Part shown: in pieces, positions 27,336 to 35,434 of the stretch
Position numbering within the stretch: position 1 is the stretch's first letter
How the letters are laid out: each line of letters begins with the position of its first letter
NCBI RefSeq assembly: GCF_001905125.1
Contig: NZ_LWLE01000001.1
Coordinates: 294,826-358,825, forward strand
DNA: 64,000 nt
From: Streptomyces sp. TSRI0281
GTDB taxonomy: Bacteria > Actinomycetota > Actinomycetes > Streptomycetales > Streptomycetaceae
Direction: 5' to 3'
Notes under the pieces: model-generated
The model's input: the letters and a program-made list of their open reading frames with translations, nothing else
What the model was told of the DNA's origin: nothing
Databases searched by the model: none
Translations under genes and position numbers: made by a program

Positions 27336-29924
27336 TCAGTACATGCTCAGCAGCTGCTCCACCGAGAGCTCACCGGCCGGGGCGCCGTCGGGCAGGGGCA
27401 GTTCGAACCAGACGGTCTTGCCGCGCGGTGTCCGCCTGGACCCCCAGGCCGCGCTCAGCAGTCCGACCAGTTGCAGCCCGCGCCCGCCCTCGTCGGTGTC
27501 GCGGGCCCGGCGCCGCCGGGGCTGGACGAGCCCCGCGTCCCAGACCTCGCACACGAGCGTACGGTCACGGAGCAGCCGGAGCCGGATCTCGCCCTCGCCG
27601 TACCGCAGGGCGTTGGTGACCAGTTCGCTGACGAGGAGTTCGGTGGTGTCCACCAGGTCGTCCAGGTCCCAGGCGAGCAGCTGGGAGCGGGCCAGTTCAC
27701 GGGCGCGGCCCACGGAGCGGGGCTCGGGCGGCAGCCGCCAGTCGCCGACCGCCTCCACCGCCAGCCCCTGGACACGTGCCATCAGCAGGGCGATGTCGTC
27801 CTCCCCGTGCCCGGTGTCCAGGGTGCTCAGGACGTGGTCGCAGACGTTCTCCAGGGGCTGCTCGGGTGCGGTCAGGGCCGCGCGGAACGCCTGGAGCCCC
27901 TCTTCGAGCGGATGGTCGCGGGACTCGACGAGGCCGTCCGTGTAGAGGGCGAGGAGGGCGCCCTCCTTCAGCTCCACCTCGACCTCCTCGAAGGGCTCGC
28001 CGCCGACACCGAGCGGCATCCCCGGCGGTACGTCGAGAAGTTGGGCCGGCCGGCCCGGCTCGGCCACGAGCGGAGGGAGGTGACCGGCGTTGGCGAAGGT
28101 GCAGCGCCGGGTGACCGGGTCGTAGACGGCGTAGATACAGGTCGCCAGATAGACCTCGGACAGGTCCGCCTCGCGGGACTTGTGCGCGAAGCGGGAGGGC
28201 CACTGGGCTCCGCCGCCCCCGCCGAAGCCCCCGCCGCCGGGGGTGCCGAGCCCCCGGGCGACCTCGTCGAGGGCGGAGAGCACCTCGGCGGGTTCCAGGT
28301 CGAGGAGGGCCAGGGTCCGTACCGCGGTGCGCAGTTCGCCCATGGCGACGGCGGCCCGCAGCCCGCGGCCCATGACGTCACCGACGACCAGGGCCGTGCG
28401 GTGTCCGGGCAGTTCGATCACGTCGAACCAGTCGCCGCCGACCTCGGTGGCGGTGTTGCCGGGCAGATAGCGACAGGCGATGTCCAGGCCCGCGGCCTCG
28501 GGGTCGCCGGGCGGGAGGAGGCTGCGCTGGAGTATCAGCGCACGCTCGTGTTCGCGGCGGTAGAGACGGGCGTTGTCGATGCAGACGGCGGCGCGGGCGG
28601 CGAGTTCGGTGGCCAGCGCCCGGTCGCGCTCCCCGAAGGGTTCGCTGCCCTTCGTGCGGGAGAACTGGACGAGGCCGACGACGGTGTCGTGGGCGACCAT
28701 CGGCACGGCGAGCGTGGACTGCACGAAGCCGAGGCCGTCGCCGGGAACGTCCTCGACGTGGCCGGTGCGCAGGGCGACGGCACACGGGGAACCGTAGGGG
28801 AAGCGGTGCACCGAGCCGAGTGCGGGAGACTTGTCGGCCGTCCCGGGGGCGGTGATGCCGGACACGGCGGCCGGCATCGCGTCGACGACGGCGCTGGCAT
28901 GGGCCACCCTGCGCAGTTCGGCGGAGCCGCCGCCGGACTCGCCGTGCGGTGCGCCCCCGCTGCCGGGCGGGGCCTCGTCACCGGAGAGCAGTCCCTGGTA
29001 CAGGTCGACGGAGGCGAGGTCGCAGAAGCCTGGGACGGCGACGTCGAGCAGCTCGCGAGCGGTGGTCTCCAGGTCGAGGGAGGTGCCGATACGGGCGCCC
29101 GCCTCGTTCAGGAGGGCGAGATTGCGTCGGGCGCTGGCCGCCTCGCGGGCGGCCGTCTGGCGGCGGGTGACATCGGTGGCCAGCCCGGCGATACCGACGG
29201 GCCGGCCCGACCCGCTGTGCACCCGGTACAGGTTCATGGACCAGTGGCGGCGGTCGGTGTCGCCCGGTGCGGTGCCGATCAGCTGGAGGTCGGTCACGGA
29301 TTCGCCGGTCTCCAGGACCCGCTTCAGGGTGGCGGAGAGCCGCTCGGCCTCGGGCCGGGCGAGATAGTCGTCGACCGTACGGCCCCGGTGGTCGTCGGCG
29401 GCTCCGCCGAAGACCGTCGCGAAGCGCTGGTTGGCCCGGACGACGGTGAAGTCCGTGCCGAACAGTACGAAGCCGAAAGGAGATTGACCGAATATCGCCT
29501 GCGAGGCGGCGAGGTCCGTCTCGATGCGGCGCAGCGCCCGGACGTCCACGACGATACAGAGCGCGGCCCGTTCACCCGCTGCCGTCAGACTCGGCATGAC
29601 ATAGATCTCCGCCAGCCCGTGCGCACCGCCCTCACCCGGCATCCGGAACGGGACGAGTCCCGTCCACTCCTTGCCGTCGAGGATTTCGCCGACCCGCCGA
29701 TGCCCCTCCGGGCGCAGCTCGGCGGGCATGAACGCATCGACCGGATCCCGGCCGACCGCCTCGTGCGAGGCCATGCCGAACAGACCGGCGGCCCGCCGGC
29801 TCCACTGCTCGATCAACCCGTCGGGCCCGATCGAGAACGAGGCGACCCTGATGTAGTCGTAGATCGAGCCAGGCGGGCTGCTCTGCCACACGATGTCGCC
29901 CGCTGTCCCAGGTATTTCGCTCAC
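27336..29924 (-). CDS. PAS-PAS-GAF-PP2C (RsbU/SpoIIE) phosphatase with C-terminal HATPase domain
   Basis: An 862-aa cytoplasmic signalling protein of the Streptomyces RsbU type, predicted to dephosphorylate anti-anti-sigma factors. Domains: PAS about 20-125, PAS about 135-260, GAF about 275-440, PP2C/SpoIIE about 480-690 (VGGDWFDVIELPGHRTALVVGDVMGRG carries the metal-binding Asp residues), and an RsbW-like ATPase about 715-845 (SELVTNALRYGEG N-box; DEGGRGLQLV G-box). GTG start at 29924 with GGAGGGG 8 nt upstream. Convergent with pspA. Its neighbour at 30.1 kb is a stand-alone ATPase of the same class. Confidence 0.92.
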   Translation of the reverse strand: MSEIPGTAGDIVWQSSPPGSIYDYIRVASFSIGPDGLIEQWSRRAAGLFGMASHEAVGRDPVDAFMPAELRPEGHRRVGEILDGKEWTGLVPFRMPGEGGAHGLAEIYVMPSLTAAGERAALCIVVDVRALRRIETDLAASQAIFGQSPFGFVLFGTDFTVVRANQRFATVFGGAADDHRGRTVDDYLARPEAERLSATLKRVLETGESVTDLQLIGTAPGDTDRRHWSMNLYRVHSGSGRPVGIAGLATDVTRRQTAAREAASARRNLALLNEAGARIGTSLDLETTARELLDVAVPGFCDLASVDLYQGLLSGDEAPPGSGGAPHGESGGGSAELRRVAHASAVVDAMPAAVSGITAPGTADKSPALGSVHRFPYGSPCAVALRTGHVEDVPGDGLGFVQSTLAVPMVAHDTVVGLVQFSRTKGSEPFGERDRALATELAARAAVCIDNARLYRREHERALILQRSLLPPGDPEAAGLDIACRYLPGNTATEVGGDWFDVIELPGHRTALVVGDVMGRGLRAAVAMGELRTAVRTLALLDLEPAEVLSALDEVARGLGTPGGGGFGGGGGAQWPSRFAHKSREADLSEVYLATCIYAVYDPVTRRCTFANAGHLPPLVAEPGRPAQLLDVPPGMPLGVGGEPFEEVEVELKEGALLALYTDGLVESRDHPLEEGLQAFRAALTAPEQPLENVCDHVLSTLDTGHGEDDIALLMARVQGLAVEAVGDWRLPPEPRSVGRARELARSQLLAWDLDDLVDTTELLVSELVTNALRYGEGEIRLRLLRDRTLVCEVWDAGLVQPRRRRARDTDEGGRGLQLVGLLSAAWGSRRTPRGKTVWFELPLPDGAPAGELSVEQLLSMY

Positions 29925-30083
29925 GCGACCGTCCCCTCCAGCTCACACACCGGACCGGTCCTGCACGCAGTATTCAGTACTACGGCCCCGACCGACACGG
30001 CGTTCACGATCACAGCAAGGTCTCGGTCCCTTTCAGCCAGGGTTCTGCCCGACCTCCGGTGATCGCTGCGCGTCTCCCCACTC

Positions 30084-30611
30084 CTAACCGGGGAGAGCCA
30101 GCTCGAACCACACCGTCTTGCCGTTCTTTCCGCGCCGGGTCCCCCAGCGACGTGCGGAACAAGCCACGAGCTGCAGCCCTCGGCCCCCTTCGTCGTCGGG
30201 TCCCGCACTGCGTTCGGTGGGTGGATCCGGAAGCGGATCAGAGACTTCCACGAGGAGTCCGTGGTGGGCGGACGGGGAACCGGTGACGCTCTCGGAACCG
30301 TTCCCGCCGACGTCTTCGAGGGCGCTCCGGCCGGACCCGCCGGAGCTACCGGAACCGCCGATTCCGCCGAGCCCCGACCCGGCGTACGCCCCGTCGGGGC
30401 TCGGCCGCACCAGGCGTACGCCGATGGGACCGGAGGCGTACCGCAGGGAATTGGTCACCAGCTCGCTGACGAGCAGCACGGTCACATCGCCGAAGACCTC
30501 GTCGAGCCCCCAGCCGCGCAACGCGTCGCGGACCGCATGCCGGGCGCTGCGCACGGACCCCGGCGCCGCCGGAAAGGCCCACTCGGCGCAGTCGCCTTCG
30601 GTATCGATCAC
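30084..30611 (-). CDS. RsbW-like anti-sigma ATPase with Gly/Ser insertion
   Basis: A roughly 175-aa GHKL-fold ATP-binding regulator. The N-box LLVSELVTNSLRYASG and G-box DDEGGRGLQLVACSARRWG are intact. Between them is an insertion of about 50 residues rich in Gly and Ser (near AYAGSGLGGIGGSGS), unusual for this compact family. The start is taken as GTG 30611 with GGGAAG 8 nt upstream; GTG 30620 is also possible. It lies 160 bp upstream of, and in the same direction as, the PAS-PP2C gene and may act in the same partner-switching pathway. Confidence 0.8.
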   Translation of the reverse strand: MIDTEGDCAEWAFPAAPGSVRSARHAVRDALRGWGLDEVFGDVTVLLVSELVTNSLRYASGPIGVRLVRPSPDGAYAGSGLGGIGGSGSSGGSGRSALEDVGGNGSESVTGSPSAHHGLLVEVSDPLPDPPTERSAGPDDEGGRGLQLVACSARRWGTRRGKNGKTVWFELALPG

Positions 30612-30772
30612 GCCGATCACTTCCCAAGACCAGCAACGAGGGCGCACCCCCGCACAGAAGATTACTAACCGGCCCATACCCGATATACGGGCTGGACTAT
30701 CCCGCATCATGATGTATGGGTCGTACGGGTGCATCACCGCAGGCAGACGGCCGTCGTCATGGGCGCGCGCGC

Positions 30773-30830
30773 ATCCGGCGCGGCGTCACCGGCGTACGGG
30801 AATCCGGCGCGGCGTCACCGGCGTGCGGGA
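30773..30830. repeat. 29-bp tandem repeat at the Nudix gene 3' end
   Basis: Two 29-bp copies (30773-30801 and 30802-30830) differ at one base and are followed by a partial third. Each begins ATCCGGCGCGGCGTCACCGG. The repeat includes the Nudix stop codon, so it may have formed by duplication of the gene end. Confidence 0.85.
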
Positions 30831-31213
30831 ATCCGGCGGACGGCCTCCGCGACGGCGGGCCGGTCCTGGTCCAGCCAGTCGACCTGGTCCACCTCGTCGG
30901 GCGCGAGCCAGCGCAGTTCGTCGTGGTCCTCAAGCGGCCGGGGAACTCCGGACAGCAGGCGCACGGTCCAGACATGGAGTACGCATCCGGCCTTCAGCGG
31001 CCAGGCGCCCGGAATGCGCTCCAGCGCCTCCGTCTCCACACCGAGCTCCTCGCGGAGCTCCCGTACGAGCGCCTGCTCGTCGGTCTCGCCCGGTTCCACC
31101 TTGCCGCCCGGCAGTTCCCAGCGGCCGGCCAGCTCGGGCGGTGCGCTGCGGCGGGCGGCCAGCAGCCGCCCCTGGTCACAGACGGCTCCGGCCACCACCA
31201 CAGAATCGTTCAT
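30815..31213 (-). CDS. Nudix hydrolase (MutT-like)
   Basis: A 132-aa hydrolase of nucleoside diphosphate-linked substrates. A complete Nudix box, GGKVEPGETDEQALVRELREE then LG, lies at about residues 36-58, with the catalytic Glu pair in REELG. Size and overall sequence resemble MutT-type 8-oxo-dGTP pyrophosphatases, but substrate specificity is not provable here. A TACGCT hexamer on the minus strand (31221-31226) sits exactly 7 nt before the ATG, so it is probably leaderless. The 3' end overlaps a 29-bp tandem duplication. Confidence 0.92.
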   Translation of the reverse strand: MNDSVVVAGAVCDQGRLLAARRSAPPELAGRWELPGGKVEPGETDEQALVRELREELGVETEALERIPGAWPLKAGCVLHVWTVRLLSGVPRPLEDHDELRWLAPDEVDQVDWLDQDRPAVAEAVRRIPARR

Positions 31214-31274
31214 ACGGCGGAGCGTAGCCGCCCGCCGTCCCCACCCCGGTGCGGACCGATCCGGGCCGGGGCCG

Positions 31275-31457
31275 CTACGGCCGCGCGCGCCGGTCCATAC
31301 GCTCCACCCAGTACAGCTGCTTGTGTCCTCGGGTGTCGAGGCCGTCCGCTATCCTCTGGGCCTCGTCCTGCGTGGCGTACCTGCCGACGCGGTAGCGATT
31401 GCCGTTGTCGTCCTGCCGTATCACCAGCCACGCCAGCACGGCACCGCTGTCGCTCAT
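31275..31457 (-). CDS. Small SPOR-like protein
   Basis: A 60-aa protein: MSDSGAVLAWLVIRQDDNG, then NRYRVGRYATQDEAQRIADGLD, then HKQLYWVERMD. The pattern of a short beta strand, a helix with DEAQRIADGL and a final strand resembles the small SPOR-domain-like proteins common in Streptomyces. GGGGGAG is 7 nt before the ATG at 31457. Function not established; the strong conservation of such proteins in the genus is from memory. Confidence 0.72.
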   Translation of the reverse strand: MSDSGAVLAWLVIRQDDNGNRYRVGRYATQDEAQRIADGLDTRGHKQLYWVERMDRRARP

Positions 31458-31599
31458 CGTGTCGCTCCCCCGCATTTCGCCCCTCTCCCCACCGGCGTGC
31501 ACGTCTCTAAGGATCCCCAGGAAACCGCAGTACGCATATGCCCGAGCCTACGCCTGACCTTCACGCTGCGGAGGCGTCTTTACACAAAGAGATACACAC

Positions 31600-31653
31600 C
31601 CGGACCTCGCGAGGGGGCGCATCCTCTCGGATGCGCCCCCTCGCGAGGTCCGG
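31600..31653 (-). terminator. Very strong hairpin after the permease-like pseudogene
   Basis: A perfect 25-bp stem (31600-31624 with 31629-31653) and a 4-nt TCTC loop lie 6 bp beyond the pseudogene stop. The ATGCGCC core and length suit a factor-independent terminator. Confidence 0.85.
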
Positions 31654-31658
31654 CCCGG

Positions 31659-32533
31659 TCAGCCGGCCGTTCCGCGCACGGTCGGCATCGGCATCAGGAC
31701 CGGACCGGACGCCGGTTCCTTGCGGCAGACGTCACCGCATCCGTCGTCCAGCGAGCAGCACAGGGAGCAGATCGGTCCCGACCGCACCGGGCAGTCGGCG
31801 ATGTCCGGCAGCTCGTAGGCGGTCTCACAGACCGCGCAGGTGTGGGTGGCGGTGATGTCGGGGACCTCGACGTCGGGTCCATTCACCGGGTTCGGGCGGG
31901 CCAGGCAGTACTTCCCCTTCGTCGCCCAGGCGATCAGCGGGCACAGGACCAGCGACGGTCCGGCCGCGATGAAGGCGAGCAGGGCCCCGCCGAGCTGTTT
32001 GGCGGCGCCGATGATCACCCAGCCGGGCCCGGCCGCGAGCACGGCGAGGTTCCACCGCCGCTTGTTGGCCTCCGTTCTGGCCGGCAGGAAGCGCAGATAG
32101 TCGGCCTGCTCGCCGATCTGGGCGATGAGTGAGAGCGCGACGCCCGTACCGAGCCCGAAGGCGACCCAGGAGAAGCCCGGACCGGCCCCTTCCGTGCCGC
32201 CGAAGGAGCCGAAGGCGCCCCAGGCGTCCGGGGCTTCGAAGGCGAGCACCACGAACGGCAGCACCATGCCGATGATCCACTGGTGAATCCGTAGGTGAAG
32301 ACGATCGAGGCGCCGATCGCGAAGTCGGCGAGATACGCGATCCCGCCGAGCGCGGTGCCCACGACCGTGACGGGCGACCAGCGCCGGAAGGAGTGCGGGG
32401 CGTAGCGGGGCGAGTAGCCCTCGCGGCTCTCGTCCGCCGCGAGCCTCGCGTAACTGCGCGCGGGTGCGCCGGGGCCGACCTGGGGCCCCGCTTCCGGCAC
32501 GTCGGCCGTCGTGGGGGTGGCGGTGTCCGTCAT
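31659..32533 (-). pseudogene. Degraded purine-cytosine-permease-like membrane protein with a Cys-rich tail
   Basis: The N-terminus (MTDTATPTTADVPEAG then HSFRRWSPVTVVGTALGGIAYLADFAIGASIVFTYGF) lies in one frame, and the continuation (IIGMVLPFVVLAFEAPDAWGAFGSF, GVALSLIAQIGEQADYLRFLP) lies in another. The break is near 32280, where several expected membrane segments are absent. A second join follows GGALLAFIAAG. The tail contains cysteine pairs (HTCAVCETAYE, ICSLCCSLDDGCGDVC) like those of NCS1-type permease domains linked to sensor or effector parts. I read it as one gene damaged by internal deletions and a frameshift. A strong terminator remains behind it. Confidence 0.62.
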
Positions 32534-32766
32534 CGGTGACTTCCCGTTCGTCAGTCCGGTGTGTGGGGAACGAACGGGAAGTCAGGAGCCGGACATGACA
32601 AGTCACTGATGCCGGTCGTTGCCCGGGGGTTACGGGTTCCGAGGGGGCGTTAACTCGGCATCACGCGTGGCGGACGGGCCGTCCTGATATCGGTCACCCG
32701 ACACAAGCGCCGTTCAGGCGGCACTTCCGCACCACTGCGGCGTCGCCCGGCGCGGGTGCCGGGGAG

Positions 32767-33519
32767 TCATTTGACCGGCAGATGGTACGCAACTCGGTAG
32801 CGGTCGGCCGGAATCACGACGTCCGCCGTCTCGACGGCTCGTCCCGACGCGTAGTACGTCCGCCCGATCACCATGACCACATGGCCCGGTACGCCGCCGA
32901 GCGCCAGGAGCTCCTCCGCCAGCCCCGGGCGTGCGCCGACCTCTTCGGCCACGTTGTCCACGACGACGTCGATCGCCGCCATCCGGTCGACGACCCCGCA
33001 GCCGCCCAACGGGCCCTCCTCCGGCAGCATCACCGGCGTACGCCCGGTGACGGCGAGCGGCTCCCAGGAGGTGGAGAGCATCATCGGCTCACCCGCCTCG
33101 CGGAAGACGTAGTGCGTACGCATCACCCGGTCGCCCTGCTCGATGCCGAGCCGTTCGGCGATCTCCGCGCTCGCCTCCTCCTGCTCGCTGCGCGACTCCC
33201 AGGTCCCGCGCACCCCGTCCGCCGTCTGTTCCTGGCGGAACGGGCTGGCCCCGGCGCCCGGCCGGTAGCCGGAGCGGGCGATCGGACGCGGCACGGGACG
33301 CTCGCGCACATACGTGCCGGAACCGGAGCGCCCCTCGACCAGCCCCTCGGCCATGAGCACCTTCCGCGCCTCCAGGGCGACGGTGTCCGATACCCCGTAC
33401 TCCTCGCGGATACGGGCCTGCGACGGCAGGCGCGTATGGGGCGGCAGCGCGCCGTTGACGATCTTCTCTCTGAGATCGCTCGCCACGCGCAGATAGGCGG
33501 GCTGCTCACCGAAAGTCAC
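32767..33519 (-). CDS. GntR family regulator with UTRA domain (HutC type)
   Basis: A 250-aa repressor. The winged helix is at residues 8-70 (YLRVASDLREKIVNGALPPHTRLPSQ, then SDTVALEARKVLMAEGLVEG) and the ligand-binding UTRA domain spans about 95-245. Start GTG 33519 with GGGAG 6 nt upstream. It is divergent from the chitinase gene with 323 bp between. It does not read like DasR, the known GlcNAc regulator, so the DasR-type site in the chitinase promoter need not be its target. Ligand unknown. Confidence 0.9.
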   Translation of the reverse strand: MTFGEQPAYLRVASDLREKIVNGALPPHTRLPSQARIREEYGVSDTVALEARKVLMAEGLVEGRSGSGTYVRERPVPRPIARSGYRPGAGASPFRQEQTADGVRGTWESRSEQEEASAEIAERLGIEQGDRVMRTHYVFREAGEPMMLSTSWEPLAVTGRTPVMLPEEGPLGGCGVVDRMAAIDVVVDNVAEEVGARPGLAEELLALGGVPGHVVMVIGRTYYASGRAVETADVVIPADRYRVAYHLPVK

Positions 33520-33725
33520 AGGCCACTCCCAACAGGTTGACAGTCTGCAACAGACTGGCAACCGTGGGTTGTGGACCGCAAGCAATGGCCAAAGTTTCAC
33601 TCGAAGTGATGATTTGGCGGCGCCCATTGCATATTTCGAACATGAGCGCCACAGGGGTCTCGGCCTTCCTCTGCCCCCGATTTCCCCCTGCGACACGATC
33701 CGGACGATCGGTCATCACCAAACCC

Positions 33726-33755
33726 TTGACCGCTTTTGGTCCAGACCAATAACTT
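33726..33755 (+). promoter_or_regulatory. Chitinase promoter with a DasR-type operator inside
   Basis: TTGACC (33726-33731) and TAACTT (33750-33755) are 18 bp apart. The spacer contains the palindrome TGGTCCAGACCA (33737-33748), which differs at one base from the core of the known DasR response element and equals the direct-repeat element described in Streptomyces chitinase promoters. Bound DasR would block RNA polymerase directly. Confidence 0.8.
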
Positions 33756-33842
33756 CCTGTGCACGGCACAGCACGGCACAGCACGGCTCTCGCACTCTCC
33801 AGCCGCATCCCCAGCTCCAGTTCACGCACAGGAACGAGCCTC

Positions 33843-35276
33843 ATGCGTCGAAGAACCCTGTCCAGAATGACCGTTGCCGCCTGCGCCCTCACGCTGCTGG
33901 CAGGCATCGCGCCCGCGGCCACGGCCGGCGCCGACCGCTCCGGCGACCGCCCCTCCGACAGCGGCACGGCGGGCGACGCCGACCGCGCCCAGGGGCACCA
34001 CCGCCCCGCGTACAGGAGCGTCGGCTACTTCACCCAGTGGGGCGTCTACGGGCGCGACTTCCAGGTCAAGGACCTGGACACGAGCGGCACCGCGGCCAAG
34101 CTCACCCACGTCAACTACGCCTTCGGCAACGTCAGCGCCGACGGAAAGTGCTTCACCGGCAATGTGCCGGGTCAGTCCGACGCCTGGGCGGACTACGCCC
34201 GTCCGCTGGACGCGGCGGGATCGGTGGACGGCGTCGCCGACACCGACACCCAGCCCCTGGCGGGCAACTTCAACCAGCTGCGCGAGCTCAAGGCCAAGCA
34301 CCCCGGCCTCAAGGCGATGGTCTCGCTGGGCGGCTGGAGCTGGTCCACCCACTTCTCCGACGCGGCCCGCACCGCGGCCTCCCGCAAGGCACTCGTCTCG
34401 TCCTGCGTCGACCTGTACATCAAGGGCAATCTGCCGGTGGACGGGGCCCGCGGCGGCGACGGGGCCGCGGCCGGTCTCTTCGACGGCATCGACATCGACT
34501 GGGAGTGGCCCGGCTCCGAGGGCAACACCGGCACGGTCTTCCGCCCCGAGGACAAGAAGAACTTCACCGCGCTGGTGCACGAGTTCCGCAAGCAGCTCGA
34601 CGCCTACGCCAGGACTTCCGCCAAGGCCACGAGGGCCACCGAGGGCAAGGGCAAGGGGCACGGCCACACGCCCCGGCCCCGGCACTACGAGCTGTCGGCC
34701 TTCGTCCCCACCTCCCCCGCCAAGATCGACGCGGGCTTCGACGTCCCGCGCATCATGCGGGACTTCGACTTCGTGAACCTTCAGGGTTACGACTTCCACG
34801 TCTCCGGGGAGAAGACCACCGCCCAGCAGTCCGCGCTGTACGCGAAGGGCGACCACAGCGTCGACCAGACCGTGCGCGACTGGATCAGGCGCGGTGCCCC
34901 GGCCCGCAAGCTCGTCGTGGGCATGCCGTTCTACGGGCAGGGCTGGACCGGGGTGACGGGCGGCGGCGACGGCCTCGGCCGGCCGGCCGCGGCACCGGCG
35001 CCCGCCACGTACGCCGCCGGTTACGAGGACTACAAGGCCCTCAAGAAGCTGGCCGGCTCCGGAACGTACACGCTCCATCGGGACACCCGTAACGGCCACG
35101 CTTGGCTGTTCGACGGCACCACCCTGTGGACGTACGACGACCCCCAGGTGCTGCGCACCAAGGCCGCGTACGTACGGAACCGCGGGCTCGGCGGCGCGAT
35201 GTTCTGGTCGCTGGACGGGGACACGGAGAACGGCGAGCTGATCACCGCCGTCGACCGCGGCCTCAACCGCCGCTAG
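33843..35276 (+). CDS. Secreted GH18 chitinase
   Basis: A 477-aa extracellular chitinase. A signal peptide (residues 1-28, ending AATAGA) and an acidic linker to about 52 precede a GH18 barrel: YRSVGYFTQWGVYGRDF (strand 1), LKAMVSLGGWSWS (strand 3) and the catalytic DxxDxDxE with Asp214, Asp217, Asp219 and Glu221. FYGQGWTGV and the final AMFWSLDGD complete the fold. No chitin-binding module is present. Start ATG 33843; an upstream in-frame ATG at 33759 would bury the signal. The promoter carries a DasR-type site, so expression should respond to N-acetylglucosamine status. Confidence 0.95.
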   Translation: MRRRTLSRMTVAACALTLLAGIAPAATAGADRSGDRPSDSGTAGDADRAQGHHRPAYRSVGYFTQWGVYGRDFQVKDLDTSGTAAKLTHVNYAFGNVSADGKCFTGNVPGQSDAWADYARPLDAAGSVDGVADTDTQPLAGNFNQLRELKAKHPGLKAMVSLGGWSWSTHFSDAARTAASRKALVSSCVDLYIKGNLPVDGARGGDGAAAGLFDGIDIDWEWPGSEGNTGTVFRPEDKKNFTALVHEFRKQLDAYARTSAKATRATEGKGKGHGHTPRPRHYELSAFVPTSPAKIDAGFDVPRIMRDFDFVNLQGYDFHVSGEKTTAQQSALYAKGDHSVDQTVRDWIRRGAPARKLVVGMPFYGQGWTGVTGGGDGLGRPAAAPAPATYAAGYEDYKALKKLAGSGTYTLHRDTRNGHAWLFDGTTLWTYDDPQVLRTKAAYVRNRGLGGAMFWSLDGDTENGELITAVDRGLNRR

Positions 35277-35330
35277 CCCGGCCGGACAGTCGGGCCCTGT
35301 CCGGACCGATCCGGACAGAGACGGACAGGG

Positions 35331-35365
35331 GTGCGGGGCGGTCGCGTGATGCGACCGCCCCGCAC
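35331..35365. terminator. Bidirectional terminator between chitinase and subtilase genes
   Basis: GTGCGGGGCGGTCGC (35331-35345) and its exact complement (35351-35365) form a 15-bp stem with a 5-nt loop between two convergent genes. Confidence 0.85.
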
Positions 35366-35434
35366 TCGTCATTTCTTCACTCACTCATGCACTTACTTGC
35401 CGTCTCCGCTTCCACCGCGGCGGCCGGACACGTG

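Noticed and set aside
32767..33519. The GntR protein being DasR itself
   Set aside because: Its N-terminal and UTRA sequences do not match DasR as I remember it; only the nearby operator is DasR-like.
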